Assembly: GCF_007997215.1 (NCBI RefSeq)
Contig: NZ_VORW01000012.1
Coordinates: 56,226-120,225, forward strand
Direction: 5' to 3'
DNA length: 64,000 nt
Source: Algoriphagus aquimarinus
Lineage (GTDB): Bacteria > Bacteroidota > Bacteroidia > Cytophagales > Cyclobacteriaceae
Below the pieces are notes generated by a model. The model worked only from the letters and a program-made list of their open reading frames with translations. It was not told where the DNA came from and made no database searches. Both the position numbers and the translations under genes were made by a program. Positions 6,963-14,990 of this stretch are shown in pieces (within the stretch, counting starts at the first letter, position 1; each line of letters starts with the position of its first letter).

Positions 6963-8594
6963 ATTGTATCCCAACACCTTTAAATTCTCTCGAATAGCCT
7001 GATCCAATTCCTCAGCTTGAGCCATTTGGTTTTTCAGTGTGGCGGTCAGTTCTGCCATCTTATCCTCGAAGTGAATTCCATCGTCTTCCTCTTCGGCCAC
7101 GCCTACATAGCGACCGGGAGTTAGGACGTAGTCGTTGGCTTGGATCTCGGAAAGGGTGGCGGATTTGCAGTAGCCGGGGATGTCACCCCCCCAGCCCCCC
7201 TGAAGGGGGGAGTCGGAACCTTCTTCCTCCCCCTTTAGGGGGATTGAGGGGGTAAGGGGGATTGAGGGGGTAAAGTTGCGCCAAGTGTGATAGGTGTTGG
7301 CGATGTAGGCAATATCCTCTTTGGTGAGTTCTTTTTGGGTGCGGTCAATCATGCTACCGATTTGTCGGGCATCAATAAAGAGGGTCTCACCGCTTCGATC
7401 CCGAAACTCTTTTTCTGGATTCTCAGGATGTGGTCGTTGCTTCTTGTTTTTGGTCACAAACCATAGACAAACCGGAATCTGCGTGGTATAGAAAAGTTGA
7501 CCCGGTAGCGCGATCATGCAGTCCACCATATCCTTATCCACCAGTTGCTGACGGATCTCGCCCTCACCGGAGGTATTGGTACTCATGGAGCCATTCGCCA
7601 AGACAAAGCCTGCCGTTCCGTTTTCGGAGAGTTTGCTCAGCATATGCAGAATCCAGGCATAGTTGGCATTTCCTGCCGGAGGTGTGGTAAAACCCGACCA
7701 GCGGGAATCATCTTCCAGTTCGTTCTTTTCCCTCCACTGACTTTGGTTGAAAGGTGGATTGGCCATGATGTAATCGGCCTTCAGATCGGGATGCTGATCT
7801 TTAAAGAAGGTATCCGCTGGCACATCACCCAGATTGGCAGAAATCCCCCGGATGGCGAGGTTCATTTTCGCCAGTTTATAGGTCACGGCAGTATATTCCT
7901 GCCCGTAGATGGAAATGTCTTTGGTATTGCCCTGATGGCTTCTCACAAAGTCTATACTCTGCACAAACATCCCTCCCGAACCGCAAGCCGGATCGTAGAT
8001 CTTTCCCTTGTAGGGTTCGAGCATTTCTGCGATCAGGTTTACAATACACTTCGGCGTATAGAATTCTCCACCGCCTTTTCCCTCCGCAGCAGCGAAGCGA
8101 CCCAAGAAGTATTCATAAATCCTCCCCACCACATCTTCCTCGGCATCGCCTACGGTATCGATGTTATTGATGGTATCGAGCAGGGCGGCAAGTTTGCTGG
8201 GATCGAGATTGAGTCGGGAAAAGTAATTGTCAGGTAGTGCGCCTTTAAGCGAAGGATTGTTCTTTTCGATGGTATGCAGGGCAGTATCGACGATCAAGGC
8301 GATGTTATCCTGTTTAGCATTGTCGATGACATGGTTCCAGCGGCTTTCCGGAGCGAGAAAGAAGACATTCTTCATATTGTAGAATTCCTTCATCTCCAGG
8401 TATTTCTCCTTGCCCTCTGCGATGAGTTCTTCCCTTCTTTGGGAAAAGGTATCGCTGGCAAACTTTAAAAAGATCAAGCCCAGCACGACGTGTTTGTATT
8501 CTGAGCTTTCTACTGTTCCTCTGAGTTTATTGGCCGAATCCCAGAGGGTTTCTTCCATGGACTTTTGATTCTTTTGGGCTGCTTGTTTAGCCAT
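6957..8594 (-). CDS. hsdM: Type I restriction-modification N6-adenine methyltransferase subunit HsdM
   Basis: HsdM methylates adenine in the target chosen by HsdS, using S-adenosylmethionine. The N-terminal HsdM domain covers about residues 10-150. The methylase core has motif I DPACGSGGM at 201-209 and the catalytic NPPF at 279-282. The start is the ATG at 8594 giving MAKQAAQKNQ. Two oddities stand out. Residues of about 440-470 are a Pro/Gly-rich segment encoded by an inserted palindromic repeat, in a place where relatives run from YHTWRN directly to the PGYCKSATL region. The last two codons and the stop come from the terminal repeat of the GxxExxY cassette, so the native C-terminus was probably changed from a GYE-type end to GYNV. 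The protein is the first gene of the hsd operon. Confidence 0.95.
   Translation of the reverse strand: MAKQAAQKNQKSMEETLWDSANKLRGTVESSEYKHVVLGLIFLKFASDTFSQRREELIAEGKEKYLEMKEFYNMKNVFFLAPESRWNHVIDNAKQDNIALIVDTALHTIEKNNPSLKGALPDNYFSRLNLDPSKLAALLDTINNIDTVGDAEEDVVGRIYEYFLGRFAAAEGKGGGEFYTPKCIVNLIAEMLEPYKGKIYDPACGSGGMFVQSIDFVRSHQGNTKDISIYGQEYTAVTYKLAKMNLAIRGISANLGDVPADTFFKDQHPDLKADYIMANPPFNQSQWREKNELEDDSRWSGFTTPPAGNANYAWILHMLSKLSENGTAGFVLANGSMSTNTSGEGEIRQQLVDKDMVDCMIALPGQLFYTTQIPVCLWFVTKNKKQRPHPENPEKEFRDRSGETLFIDARQIGSMIDRTQKELTKEDIAYIANTYHTWRNFTPSIPLTPSIPLKGEEEGSDSPLQGGWGGDIPGYCKSATLSEIQANDYVLTPGRYVGVAEEEDDGIHFEDKMAELTATLKNQMAQAEELDQAIRENLKVLGYNV
7184..7273. repeat. In-frame palindromic GC-rich repeat inside hsdM
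   Basis: Runs of C and G alternate as inverted arms (CCCCCCTGAAGGGGGG at 7195-7210, CCCCCTTTAGGGGG near 7229-7242), followed by two direct GGGGGATTGAGGGGGTAA-like units. The length keeps the hsdM frame open and adds about 30 residues (SIPL-TPSIPL... to GGWGG). It looks like a REP-type element that landed in a loop of the methylase. Confidence 0.8.
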
Positions 8595-8821
8595 TAGGTA
8601 TGGGATCTTTTTAGAATTGATTGATTCTTACTGAAATTTCAAGCAAGCCAAAAACATGAAGCGTGCATACGTTTTAAAAAATTTCAGAACTAAGAACACT
8701 TAAAGATATAAAAGTTCGTCACCAAGAAAAGGCGGTTCATCAAATATTTTGGCTGTTTTGAAATGTGAATGCTTTATGTTTTCCTATTTGGTTGATGTGA
8801 ATTACACTATAAAAATGAAAC
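8595..8821. other. AT-rich intergenic segment upstream of hsdM
   Basis: The hsdM promoter should lie here on the minus strand, but I could not place a convincing Bacteroidota -33/-7 pair. No coding frame with recognisable protein features is present. Confidence 0.5.
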
Positions 8822-8831
8822 TCGTTTCCAG

Positions 8832-8878
8832 CCTCCCGCACAGGCATTCGTTTCCAAAAGAAGGTTTTGGGCGGGAGG
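8832..8878. repeat. A-type stem repeat, copy 1
   Basis: Arms CCTCCCGC at 8832-8839 and GCGGGAGG at 8871-8878 enclose a loop with the conserved GCATTCGTTTCCA word. It is followed by a degenerate B palindrome (8903-8920) and the hairpin GCTCC-TAC-GGAGC at 8936-8948. Confidence 0.75.
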
Positions 8879-9025
8879 GGGAATTGTTCGGTTACCTTTT
8901 TACCATGGGTTGAAACCCGGGGCTACCGATATGTCGCTCCTACGGAGCTGTTTCCGATTATAAGCTTCTTTGCGAATCCTTTGTGCCCTTTGCGACTCGG
9001 CGGTAAAAATGAAAATCGTTTCCAT

Positions 9026-9071
9026 CCTCCCGCATAGGCATTCGTTTCCAAAAAATGGCTTTAGGCGGGAG
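9026..9071. repeat. A-type stem repeat, copy 2
   Basis: Arms CCTCCCGC at 9026-9033 and GCGGGAG at 9065-9071. It is followed by a perfect B palindrome CCATGGGT-TGC-ACCCATGG at 9097-9115 and hairpin GACCAC-TTC-GTGGTC at 9130-9144. Confidence 0.75.
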
Positions 9072-9311
9072 TCATAGAGATTTGTTGACCAAGATACCAT
9101 GGGTTGCACCCATGGCTATTGAAAGGTTGGACCACTTCGTGGTCATTCAAAAAAGTACTACAGTTCATGTCGTGCCCCACTAAATCTGGAATATGTAATC
9201 CAGTAAAAGCAATCACCTATTCCATTTACTACAATCGCTATTCGTGTGGGCGCGGTGGGACGACACAGCAGCGGGCCAGCGTCCGGCAAGTGCGGTGGGA
9301 GCTTTGCTGTG

Positions 9312-9348
9312 TCTTGATCTTTTGGTTCTTTTGCATCAAGGCAAAAGA
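9312..9348. repeat. D block, copy 1
   Basis: The 37-bp block carries the inverted repeat CTTTTGC-ATCAAG-GCAAAAG and recurs almost unchanged at 9810-9845. Each copy closes a composite unit just before the next A stem. Confidence 0.75.
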
Positions 9349-9505
9349 ACGTAGAGATAAAAATGGAGCTTCACGAGCGTGCTGTTCGGGTCTCAATAGT
9401 TATCGGGATGCAATCCCGAACCTGTATCGCGTGAATTTGTAATTCCGTAAATCATAACCTCTTGGATGATCTATACAATGGGAACAAAATAAAATTCGTT
9501 TCCAT

Positions 9506-9552
9506 CCTCCCGCATAGGTATTCGTTTCCAGAAGATGATTCTGGGCGGGAGG
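9506..9552. repeat. A-type stem repeat, copy 3
   Basis: Arms CCTCCCGC at 9506-9513 and GCGGGAGG at 9545-9552, followed by a degenerate B palindrome (about 9577-9596), the CCCGCCACGGCGGG palindrome and hairpin GACTAC-TTC-GTAGTC at 9629-9643. The loop differs from copy 2 at several positions while the arms are unchanged. Confidence 0.75.
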
Positions 9553-9809
9553 GGGAATGATTTATTGATCTCTATACCCCGGGTTAAAACCCGTGGCCCC
9601 GCCACGGCGGGCAAGTTATTAATGGTTTGACTACTTCGTAGTCATTCAAAACCATATGATTAGTAAACTACTACGAGCAATCACTAAATCATTTACCACA
9701 AAACTGGTTTTTAGGGCGCGGTGAACTGTCGTGGCCCTGGCCGAAGGAGGAAGCGGGCCAGGGTTCGGCATGTTCGGCTGAAGTCCCGATAGCTATCGGG
9801 ATGCCAAGA

Positions 9810-9845
9810 CTTGATCTTTTGGTTCTTTTGCATCAAGGCAAAAGA
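9810..9845. repeat. D block, copy 2
   Basis: Near-identical partner of 9312-9348, ending directly upstream of the fourth A stem. The internal CTTTTGC/GCAAAAG arms are conserved. Confidence 0.75.
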
Positions 9846-9877
9846 TCAAGGAGAAAGAAAATAAAAGCCTTTTCCAT

Positions 9878-9924
9878 CCTCCCGCATAGACATACATTTC
9901 CAGAAGATGATTCTGAGCGGGAGG
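9878..9924. repeat. A-type stem repeat, copy 4
   Basis: Arms CCTCCCGC at 9878-9885 and GCGGGAGG at 9917-9924, followed by a B-like CCATGGGT...ACCCATGG pair at 9957-9975 and hairpin GCTCC-TAG-GGAGC at 10008-10020. Confidence 0.75.
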
Positions 9925-10129
9925 GGAATTGTTTATTAATCTTATTACCATGGGTTCCGCAAGCTTCACCCATGGCCCCGCCAAGGCGGGCAGGATACAA
10001 AAATGTCGCTCCTAGGGAGCTTTTCTGGGTGATAATTTCCTCTGCTGAATTCTTCGTGACCATTGCGACTCGGAGGTAAAAAAAATCAGATTTCTCCTTT
10101 TAAGTTAAGCACCTTACTGCAATATTCTC

Positions 10130-10164
10130 ATAAAAAAACTACCGACTGAGAACAGCCGGTAGTT
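10130..10164 (-). terminator. Rho-independent terminator of the SPFH gene
   Basis: Arms AACTACCG (10137-10144) and CGGTAGTT (10157-10164) form an 8-bp stem. Read on the minus strand, a run of T residues follows (complement of the A run at 10132-10138). It lies 44 bp past the stop codon of the SPFH gene and closes that transcript before the repeat array. Confidence 0.85.
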
Positions 10165-10207
10165 TTGAAAAGGTAAACCTCTTTGAGGTTATTAATCTTA
10201 CACCTTC

Positions 10208-11053
10208 TTAATTTTTCCCTACCTCACCTACTCCAATAAATGGAATCGCGCCGGCACCAGTCACCTCAGGTAAAATACCATTCCATTTCTCAATGGCTTT
10301 AAGGTTGGCTTCGATCTTTCTAAGCTCAATCAAATCAGGTGAAATATTCATTTTCTGTAGTCTTAACGCCTCAGCTTCTGCTGTAGCCGCTGCGATCGTT
10401 TGCTCTGCTTCCACTTTGATTCTGTCCAAATCTCTCTTTGCTTTCAGTGCATTTTGCTCGGCTGTTTGCTTCGCTTCAATGGCATCTGTAAAGGTTTGAG
10501 AAAAACTAAAATCCATGATAGAGAATGCATCCACTGCGATGTTTGACTCCAGTAATCTGGCTTTTAGCGCTTCTTTCATTTCAGAACTAACAGCAGGTCT
10601 TTTGGTAATCAACTCTTCAGCTGTATATCTAGCAGAAACTGCTTTCATTACTTCCTGGATCGCAGGATCGATGATTCGCTCCTTAAACTGCAAGCCAATG
10701 GTTTGGTACACCAAATTTGCTGCATCAGGTATCACATGGTAGTTAAGTGCTACTGACATATCCACATCCTGAAGATCAGAAGAGGAAGAGGCAGCATCGG
10801 TCAAAACTTTCTGGATTTTAACGTCCATCAGAATTACGGTTTGCACCACAGGCATTTTGAAGTGAATTCCCTCACTCAAAACCTTGTCCTGCACAGCACC
10901 GAAGTTCTGCACAATACCTCGTTGTCCTGCTCCCACTTGAACCCATGGTTTGAAGACAAAAAGTAGCACGACCAAAACACCTAAAATGATCAAATATCTT
11001 AGGGGACCGTTTTCCCATACTTTCTTAATGTCACTCATACTTTGATCAGTCAT
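10208..11053 (-). CDS. Prohibitin-like SPFH domain membrane protein
   Basis: A 281-residue protein with one N-terminal membrane helix (about residues 19-36, YLIILGVLVVLLFVF) and an SPFH/Band 7 domain. The domain begins at GAGQRGIVQNFGAV and runs through YTAEELITKRPAV to about residue 190. A charged Ala/Glu-rich coiled coil follows (KQTAEQNALKAKRDLDRIK). The order and the LPEVTGAGAIPF tail match bacterial prohibitin homologues, which form large membrane-bound rings linked with proteolysis and membrane organisation. The start could be Met1 or Met6; both give the same mature protein. The gene stands alone with its own terminator. Confidence 0.9.
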   Translation of the reverse strand: MTDQSMSDIKKVWENGPLRYLIILGVLVVLLFVFKPWVQVGAGQRGIVQNFGAVQDKVLSEGIHFKMPVVQTVILMDVKIQKVLTDAASSSSDLQDVDMSVALNYHVIPDAANLVYQTIGLQFKERIIDPAIQEVMKAVSARYTAEELITKRPAVSSEMKEALKARLLESNIAVDAFSIMDFSFSQTFTDAIEAKQTAEQNALKAKRDLDRIKVEAEQTIAAATAEAEALRLQKMNISPDLIELRKIEANLKAIEKWNGILPEVTGAGAIPFIGVGEVGKN

Positions 11054-11507
11054 AGTTATTTTCTTTTGTCACGAAGGTGAGTTTTCTACCGCTTCAGTGC
11101 GTTACATCGTATCACAGCATTCTTACACATATCGCAGGTTATTTTTTAGTTATAAAATATAAGAAACTGATTTATAGCTATTTCATGCTGTTCGTATCAA
11201 GAGTCTTATCGCAGAATATCTGCTTCCAATAATCAATCTTCGCAGCATTTCTTTAGGTCTAATGTGGACTCACAATAGCTTTTAAGAGTGTAAAAAATCA
11301 ATTTCCAATCTGCCGCATTTAGTGTTTAATTGTTGAATCTTCCCACCGCGACAACGAAACTGACCATTGTGATAAACAACAACAACTGTAATCACCTTCG
11401 CATATGGTAAATCTAATCCAAGCCTGCTAGTATTAACCGATTCTCCAATCTCCTAATCTCTAAATCTCTAATCTCTTTTCTCCAATCTCCCATTCCTCCT
11501 TATCCAA
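11054..11507. other. Intergenic region between divergent SPFH and metallopeptidase genes
   Basis: About 450 bp without a gene. The part near 11441-11499 is a pyrimidine-rich string of CTCCAATCTC/TCTAATCTC words of the kind also seen at 13882-13909 and 21061-21117. Promoters for both neighbours must lie here, but I cannot assign one with confidence. Confidence 0.5.
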
Positions 11508-11540
11508 ATGCTGGTATGTTCTTTGTTTCTATATAGATCA

Positions 11541-12206
11541 ATGCGACACAAATACAAAGTTATTTCGGGGGTGTTGGTCCTTACCGCGCTAGTAGCCCTT
11601 TCCTTCAAATCGGATAATGCAGCTTCTGTACCTACCAACTCACCTGCTTTTTCAGATGGGATCAATACTAATATCAGAAAGGCTTTTCTGGAAGTATGGC
11701 AGCAGTACAAGCCATTGCATAGTTACGGGTTTGAGGTAGTACAAGAACAATTGAGTGCTTCAACCATGCAGGCTCAACCTGTGATTGATTTCCATAATTT
11801 ATTTGGGAAAAAACGCGGATATAGATTAAGCCTGTCTGAAAAAGTTTTAGACTCCGAAGATCTAATTGTGGGCGATTTACCTGAGGAAGTATTGAAAGGA
11901 TGGTTTGCGCATGAATTGGGACATATGATAGATTACGAAAACCATTCAAATGCAGGAATGATCGTTTACGGGATTCGTTACTCTCTCTCTGATCAATACA
12001 AACGCGAGCGTGAACATGAAGCTGATAGCATTGCTATACGACATGGATTTAGAGAGGAAATTATTGTGGCCAAAAAATACCTGTTGGAAAACGACTTTAT
12101 TTCTCCTGCTTATCAAAATCAAATCAGCAAGTACTACATGTCTATACGTGGCGCAGAACTTTGCCCTGATGGAATAGCACCAGTACTTCCTAAGGTTGAG
12201 ATATAA
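11541..12206 (+). CDS. Secreted HExxH zinc metallopeptidase-like protein
   Basis: I take the start at ATG 11541, giving a 221-residue protein that begins MRHKYKVISGVLVLTALVAL, a plausible Sec signal peptide. The upstream ATG at 11508 would only add 11 residues in front of it. The catalytic-type motif is HELGHMIDYENH, with a downstream EREHEADSIAI that supplies a Glu/Asp ligand set as in gluzincins such as M48. It is therefore probably an exported single-domain zinc peptidase; the substrate is unknown. It lies tail to tail with the GH3-family gene, with a 17-bp overlap of the coding ends. Confidence 0.75.
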   Translation: MRHKYKVISGVLVLTALVALSFKSDNAASVPTNSPAFSDGINTNIRKAFLEVWQQYKPLHSYGFEVVQEQLSASTMQAQPVIDFHNLFGKKRGYRLSLSEKVLDSEDLIVGDLPEEVLKGWFAHELGHMIDYENHSNAGMIVYGIRYSLSDQYKREREHEADSIAIRHGFREEIIVAKKYLLENDFISPAYQNQISKYYMSIRGAELCPDGIAPVLPKVEI

Positions 12207-13710
12207 ATTCCAGAAGCGTCTTCATTTTTTCTTCTTTCATCACTTTTGGAGTTTTGGTCTGCCCTCCTTTTCTATTTGTTTGAGCCAAAAAAGCTGTGTA
12301 CTCCTCTTTAGAGATCACTTTTACTGAAATACCCTTAAGTGCTTTGGATCGGGCAACGGTGTAATTTTTATTCGCTGATTTAAGTAAATCATCTAGTTTC
12401 TCAGCCAACCCTTCAGATTTCACATCAGATACTAGCACCCATTGATGTATATAATCTCCTTGGTCATTTTTCACCGCAGCCACCATATATTCATTGATGG
12501 TGGTTTTCAAATAACCGGCTAACTCCAGTATAGCTTTATCCATTTTCTCCTCCGAAAGCTGAGAGCCAACCACATTTAGGAAGAATTTGGTACGTCCAGT
12601 AATCTTAATCTGAGGAGGATTCAGGGATTCAAACCGTATCACATCTCCAATGACATAACGCCAAGCACCCGCACAGGAGCTCAGTAATAGCACGTATTCC
12701 TTGCCTACTTCCACCTCATTTATTCCCAATACAAGAGGCTCGCTGAGCGGGTCTCCCGACTCATTTATCCCTCGCTTATCAAAGGGAATAAATTCAAAAA
12801 AGTAACCGTGATTCAAGGCCAATTTCATAGACATAGTATCAGGTCTACTGCTGTATGCAATAAAGCCTTCTGATGCCAGGTAGGTATCCAAAATCGTAAT
12901 AGGTGTTCTGCAAAGTGCTTCAAAATCTTCTCGGTAGGTTTCGAAGGCTACTCCTCCGGAAGCATACACCTGAAAGTTTGGCCAGATTTCATGAATATTG
13001 TTCAATTGATGACGCGCTATGATTCTCTTCAGCATGAGAAGTACCCAAGAAGGAATTCCGGCAATTGCTCCAATATTCCACTCTGGAGCCTGCTCTGCAA
13101 TGGCTTCTACCCGCTCGTCCCAGTCTCTGATGGCAGCGATTTCCTTTCCCGGTCTGTAGAAGATGTCGTACCAATCGGGGAAATTACTCACATTGATCCC
13201 TGAAATCTCTCCTTCCTGAAAGCCCTGTACGTTTTGATCCAAACTGGCGGAACTGCTCAGCATTAAAACCTCTGACTCAAAAAGAGATTCAGGGAAATCG
13301 AACTCATGAAGTGAATTGACCATGGAGGTGCCTACAGATTTCATGGTTGCCATAAACTCATCTGTAATTGGGATTCTTTTACTGCTGTTGCCTGTGGTTC
13401 CGCTACTTCTAGCAAAAAAATTTGGTCTGCTAGGCCAAGTAATATCCTCAAAACGTTCCTGCCTTGACCACCACTGCTCATGCATTTGCTCGTAATTGAA
13501 AATTGGAACCTCTTTTCTAAAGGATGAAATAGGATTTTCAGATTTTAGAATGTCCTCAAAACCATAATACTTTCCGAAGGCTGTATTCTTTGCCTGGCTT
13601 AAAAGTTCTTTTAACTGTTTTTCTTGAGAATGCTGTGGGCTTTCCTCTGATGATGTAAGTTTTGAAGTGATATCTAAACCAGCTTTTACGAGCTTTCCTA
13701 TGAGGGCCAT
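12190..13710 (-). CDS. GH3 auxin-responsive promoter family protein (acyl-adenylating enzyme)
   Basis: A 506-residue member of the GH3 family, relatives of the plant JAR1 acyl-acid amido synthetases within the adenylate-forming superfamily. The ATP-binding loop is seen as FFARSSGTTGNSSKRIP (about residue 100). The C-terminal GRTKFFLNVVGSQLSEEKMD marks the hinge to the small domain. In bacteria the acyl and amino substrates are not known. It stands alone; its 3' end overlaps the convergent peptidase gene by 17 bp. The family call is firm, the reaction is not. Confidence 0.88.
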   Translation of the reverse strand: MALIGKLVKAGLDITSKLTSSEESPQHSQEKQLKELLSQAKNTAFGKYYGFEDILKSENPISSFRKEVPIFNYEQMHEQWWSRQERFEDITWPSRPNFFARSSGTTGNSSKRIPITDEFMATMKSVGTSMVNSLHEFDFPESLFESEVLMLSSSASLDQNVQGFQEGEISGINVSNFPDWYDIFYRPGKEIAAIRDWDERVEAIAEQAPEWNIGAIAGIPSWVLLMLKRIIARHQLNNIHEIWPNFQVYASGGVAFETYREDFEALCRTPITILDTYLASEGFIAYSSRPDTMSMKLALNHGYFFEFIPFDKRGINESGDPLSEPLVLGINEVEVGKEYVLLLSSCAGAWRYVIGDVIRFESLNPPQIKITGRTKFFLNVVGSQLSEEKMDKAILELAGYLKTTINEYMVAAVKNDQGDYIHQWVLVSDVKSEGLAEKLDDLLKSANKNYTVARSKALKGISVKVISKEEYTAFLAQTNRKGGQTKTPKVMKEEKMKTLLEFISQP

Positions 13711-13913
13711 ATGTTATCTTTTGCTATCTAAATGAACAAAGGCCATGCCTTAAGGGGACGATAGAAGTCGTATTTGTAATTCATATGAGATTTACGAAGT
13801 ACGATTTACGGCATTTTTGATATGGGATGACTTGTTCTGATCCTCATGGATTCTATTTACTTCGTAATTCAATGTTCTTCATTCAACATTCTCTTAATCT
13901 CTAATCTCCCTTT
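13711..13913. other. Short intergenic region
   Basis: No gene seen. It contains a duplicated GATTTACG word (13790-13815) and the pyrimidine-rich tract CTCTTAATCTCTAATCTCCC (13886-13905). Confidence 0.4.
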
Positions 13914-14915
13914 TCACATCACAGAACTAACTGCAACCGCTTCTCCTCCCCTTCTTTTGCTTTCATCGGCAGCTTCCATAAAGGCATAGATCTCTAAAGT
14001 CTCCACAGGATCCACAGGTGATACGCCCGACTTAAAGAATTCAGCAATTTTTACAGCCAAGGGTTCATAGCCCTCATATTTTCCCAACACCAAGTTTCCT
14101 TCTGAGCCGAAAGCAGTTCCACCATATTCATGTTTTCCCGTTCTCGTCCCTCTAAAAGTCCCTATTCTCCCATCTTTCCACTTTCCGGTCACTACGTCAG
14201 CATCAGGAGTATGCGTTCGGCTCACGGACTCGCATCCTGGTCCCATTACTGTAAAAAGGATTTCCACACCGTGGATTCCGTACCAAAATAAATCCGGATG
14301 CCCTGCTTCTACGGTGGCTGGACTGAATGTATCACAACCAAGAACCTTTCCGATTTTCCCCTCATGGCGGACAGCTTGTGCATTGCTCATGTATCTCAGT
14401 GAGGAGGCGGAGAAAATGGGCACTTTATTATTTGCAGCTTCCTGATAGATCAATTGGGTATCAGCAAAACTCGAAGCCACAGGTTTGTCTATAAAAAAAG
14501 GCTTTCTTGCCTGAATTACCTTTCTAGCCTGAGCTAGTCTTGGCTTTCCGTCATTGGTTTCCAATAGCACCACATCGACTTTTTCGAGTAAAGCTTCAAT
14601 AGAATCTGTGATCTCTACTCCCAAATCTTTGACTTGCTTAATGTAATCCGGAATCCTATCCATAGAGGATTTGATATCCCTGCTACCATAAGGATAAGCT
14701 GCCGTCACTTTGAAGCCAGCCAGTTCCGGTCTTGGATTTTCTGCGTTGAAAAGTTTGGTAAATGCAGGAGAATGTGAAGTATCCAAGCCTATAATTCCAA
14801 TTCTTATTGGATCTGCTAGAGTTTTTGCAAAAAGAGAAAAGGGCAAAGTACTGAGACTTGCGGCTGTTGCCAATGCGCTAGATTTCTTGATAAAAGATCT
14901 TCTACTATTTTTCAT
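13914..14915 (-). CDS. Tat-exported Gfo/Idh/MocA family oxidoreductase
   Basis: I prefer the ATG at 14915, because it starts MKNSRRSFIKKSSALATAA, a twin-arginine signal (RRSFIKK); the in-frame ATG at 14954 only adds 13 residues before it. The Rossmann domain starts at IRIGIIGLDTSH, which lacks the usual GxGxxG, having Asp-Thr-Ser instead. KPFFIDKPVA holds the conserved Lys-Pro of the family. It is the last gene of the amino-sugar cluster and follows the NagX-like gene at about 75 bp. The substrate is probably a sugar or cyclitol; none can be read from sequence. Confidence 0.82.
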   Translation of the reverse strand: MKNSRRSFIKKSSALATAASLSTLPFSLFAKTLADPIRIGIIGLDTSHSPAFTKLFNAENPRPELAGFKVTAAYPYGSRDIKSSMDRIPDYIKQVKDLGVEITDSIEALLEKVDVVLLETNDGKPRLAQARKVIQARKPFFIDKPVASSFADTQLIYQEAANNKVPIFSASSLRYMSNAQAVRHEGKIGKVLGCDTFSPATVEAGHPDLFWYGIHGVEILFTVMGPGCESVSRTHTPDADVVTGKWKDGRIGTFRGTRTGKHEYGGTAFGSEGNLVLGKYEGYEPLAVKIAEFFKSGVSPVDPVETLEIYAFMEAADESKRRGGEAVAVSSVM

Positions 14916-14990
14916 AAAACTCTTTGAATGGTGTTGATTAAACTGATTTTGCACTCAAACTAGCATCGGAACTGAAAACCGATAACTGGG

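Larger units (their letters stand above)
8822..10085. repeat. Composite palindromic repeat array, four units
   Basis: This stretch of about 1.26 kb has no believable gene; the short frames across it are repeat-derived. Four units share the order A (CCTCCCGC...GCGGGAGG stem), B (CCATGGGT...ACCCATGG-type palindrome) and C (a short hairpin such as GACCAC-TTC-GTGGTC). Units 2 and 3 continue with a spacer, a GC-rich GGCGCGGTG block and a CTTGATCTTTTGGTTC block. Units 1 and 4 instead end in a TTGCGACTCGG(C/A)GGTAAAAA tail (8991-9016 and 10061-10084). An 18-bp palindrome TCCCGATAGCTATCGGGA lies at 9784-9801 and recurs at 38632-38649. The units are irregular in length and the spacers are related, so this is not a CRISPR. 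Confidence 0.8.

Noticed and set aside
9104..9442. Protein-coding gene in the repeat array
   Set aside because: The frame runs through palindromes and the D block, and its translation has no protein-like features.
8822..10085. CRISPR array
   Set aside because: The repeated blocks are long, contain several different palindromes, vary in length, and the spacers are related to each other. No cas gene is present.
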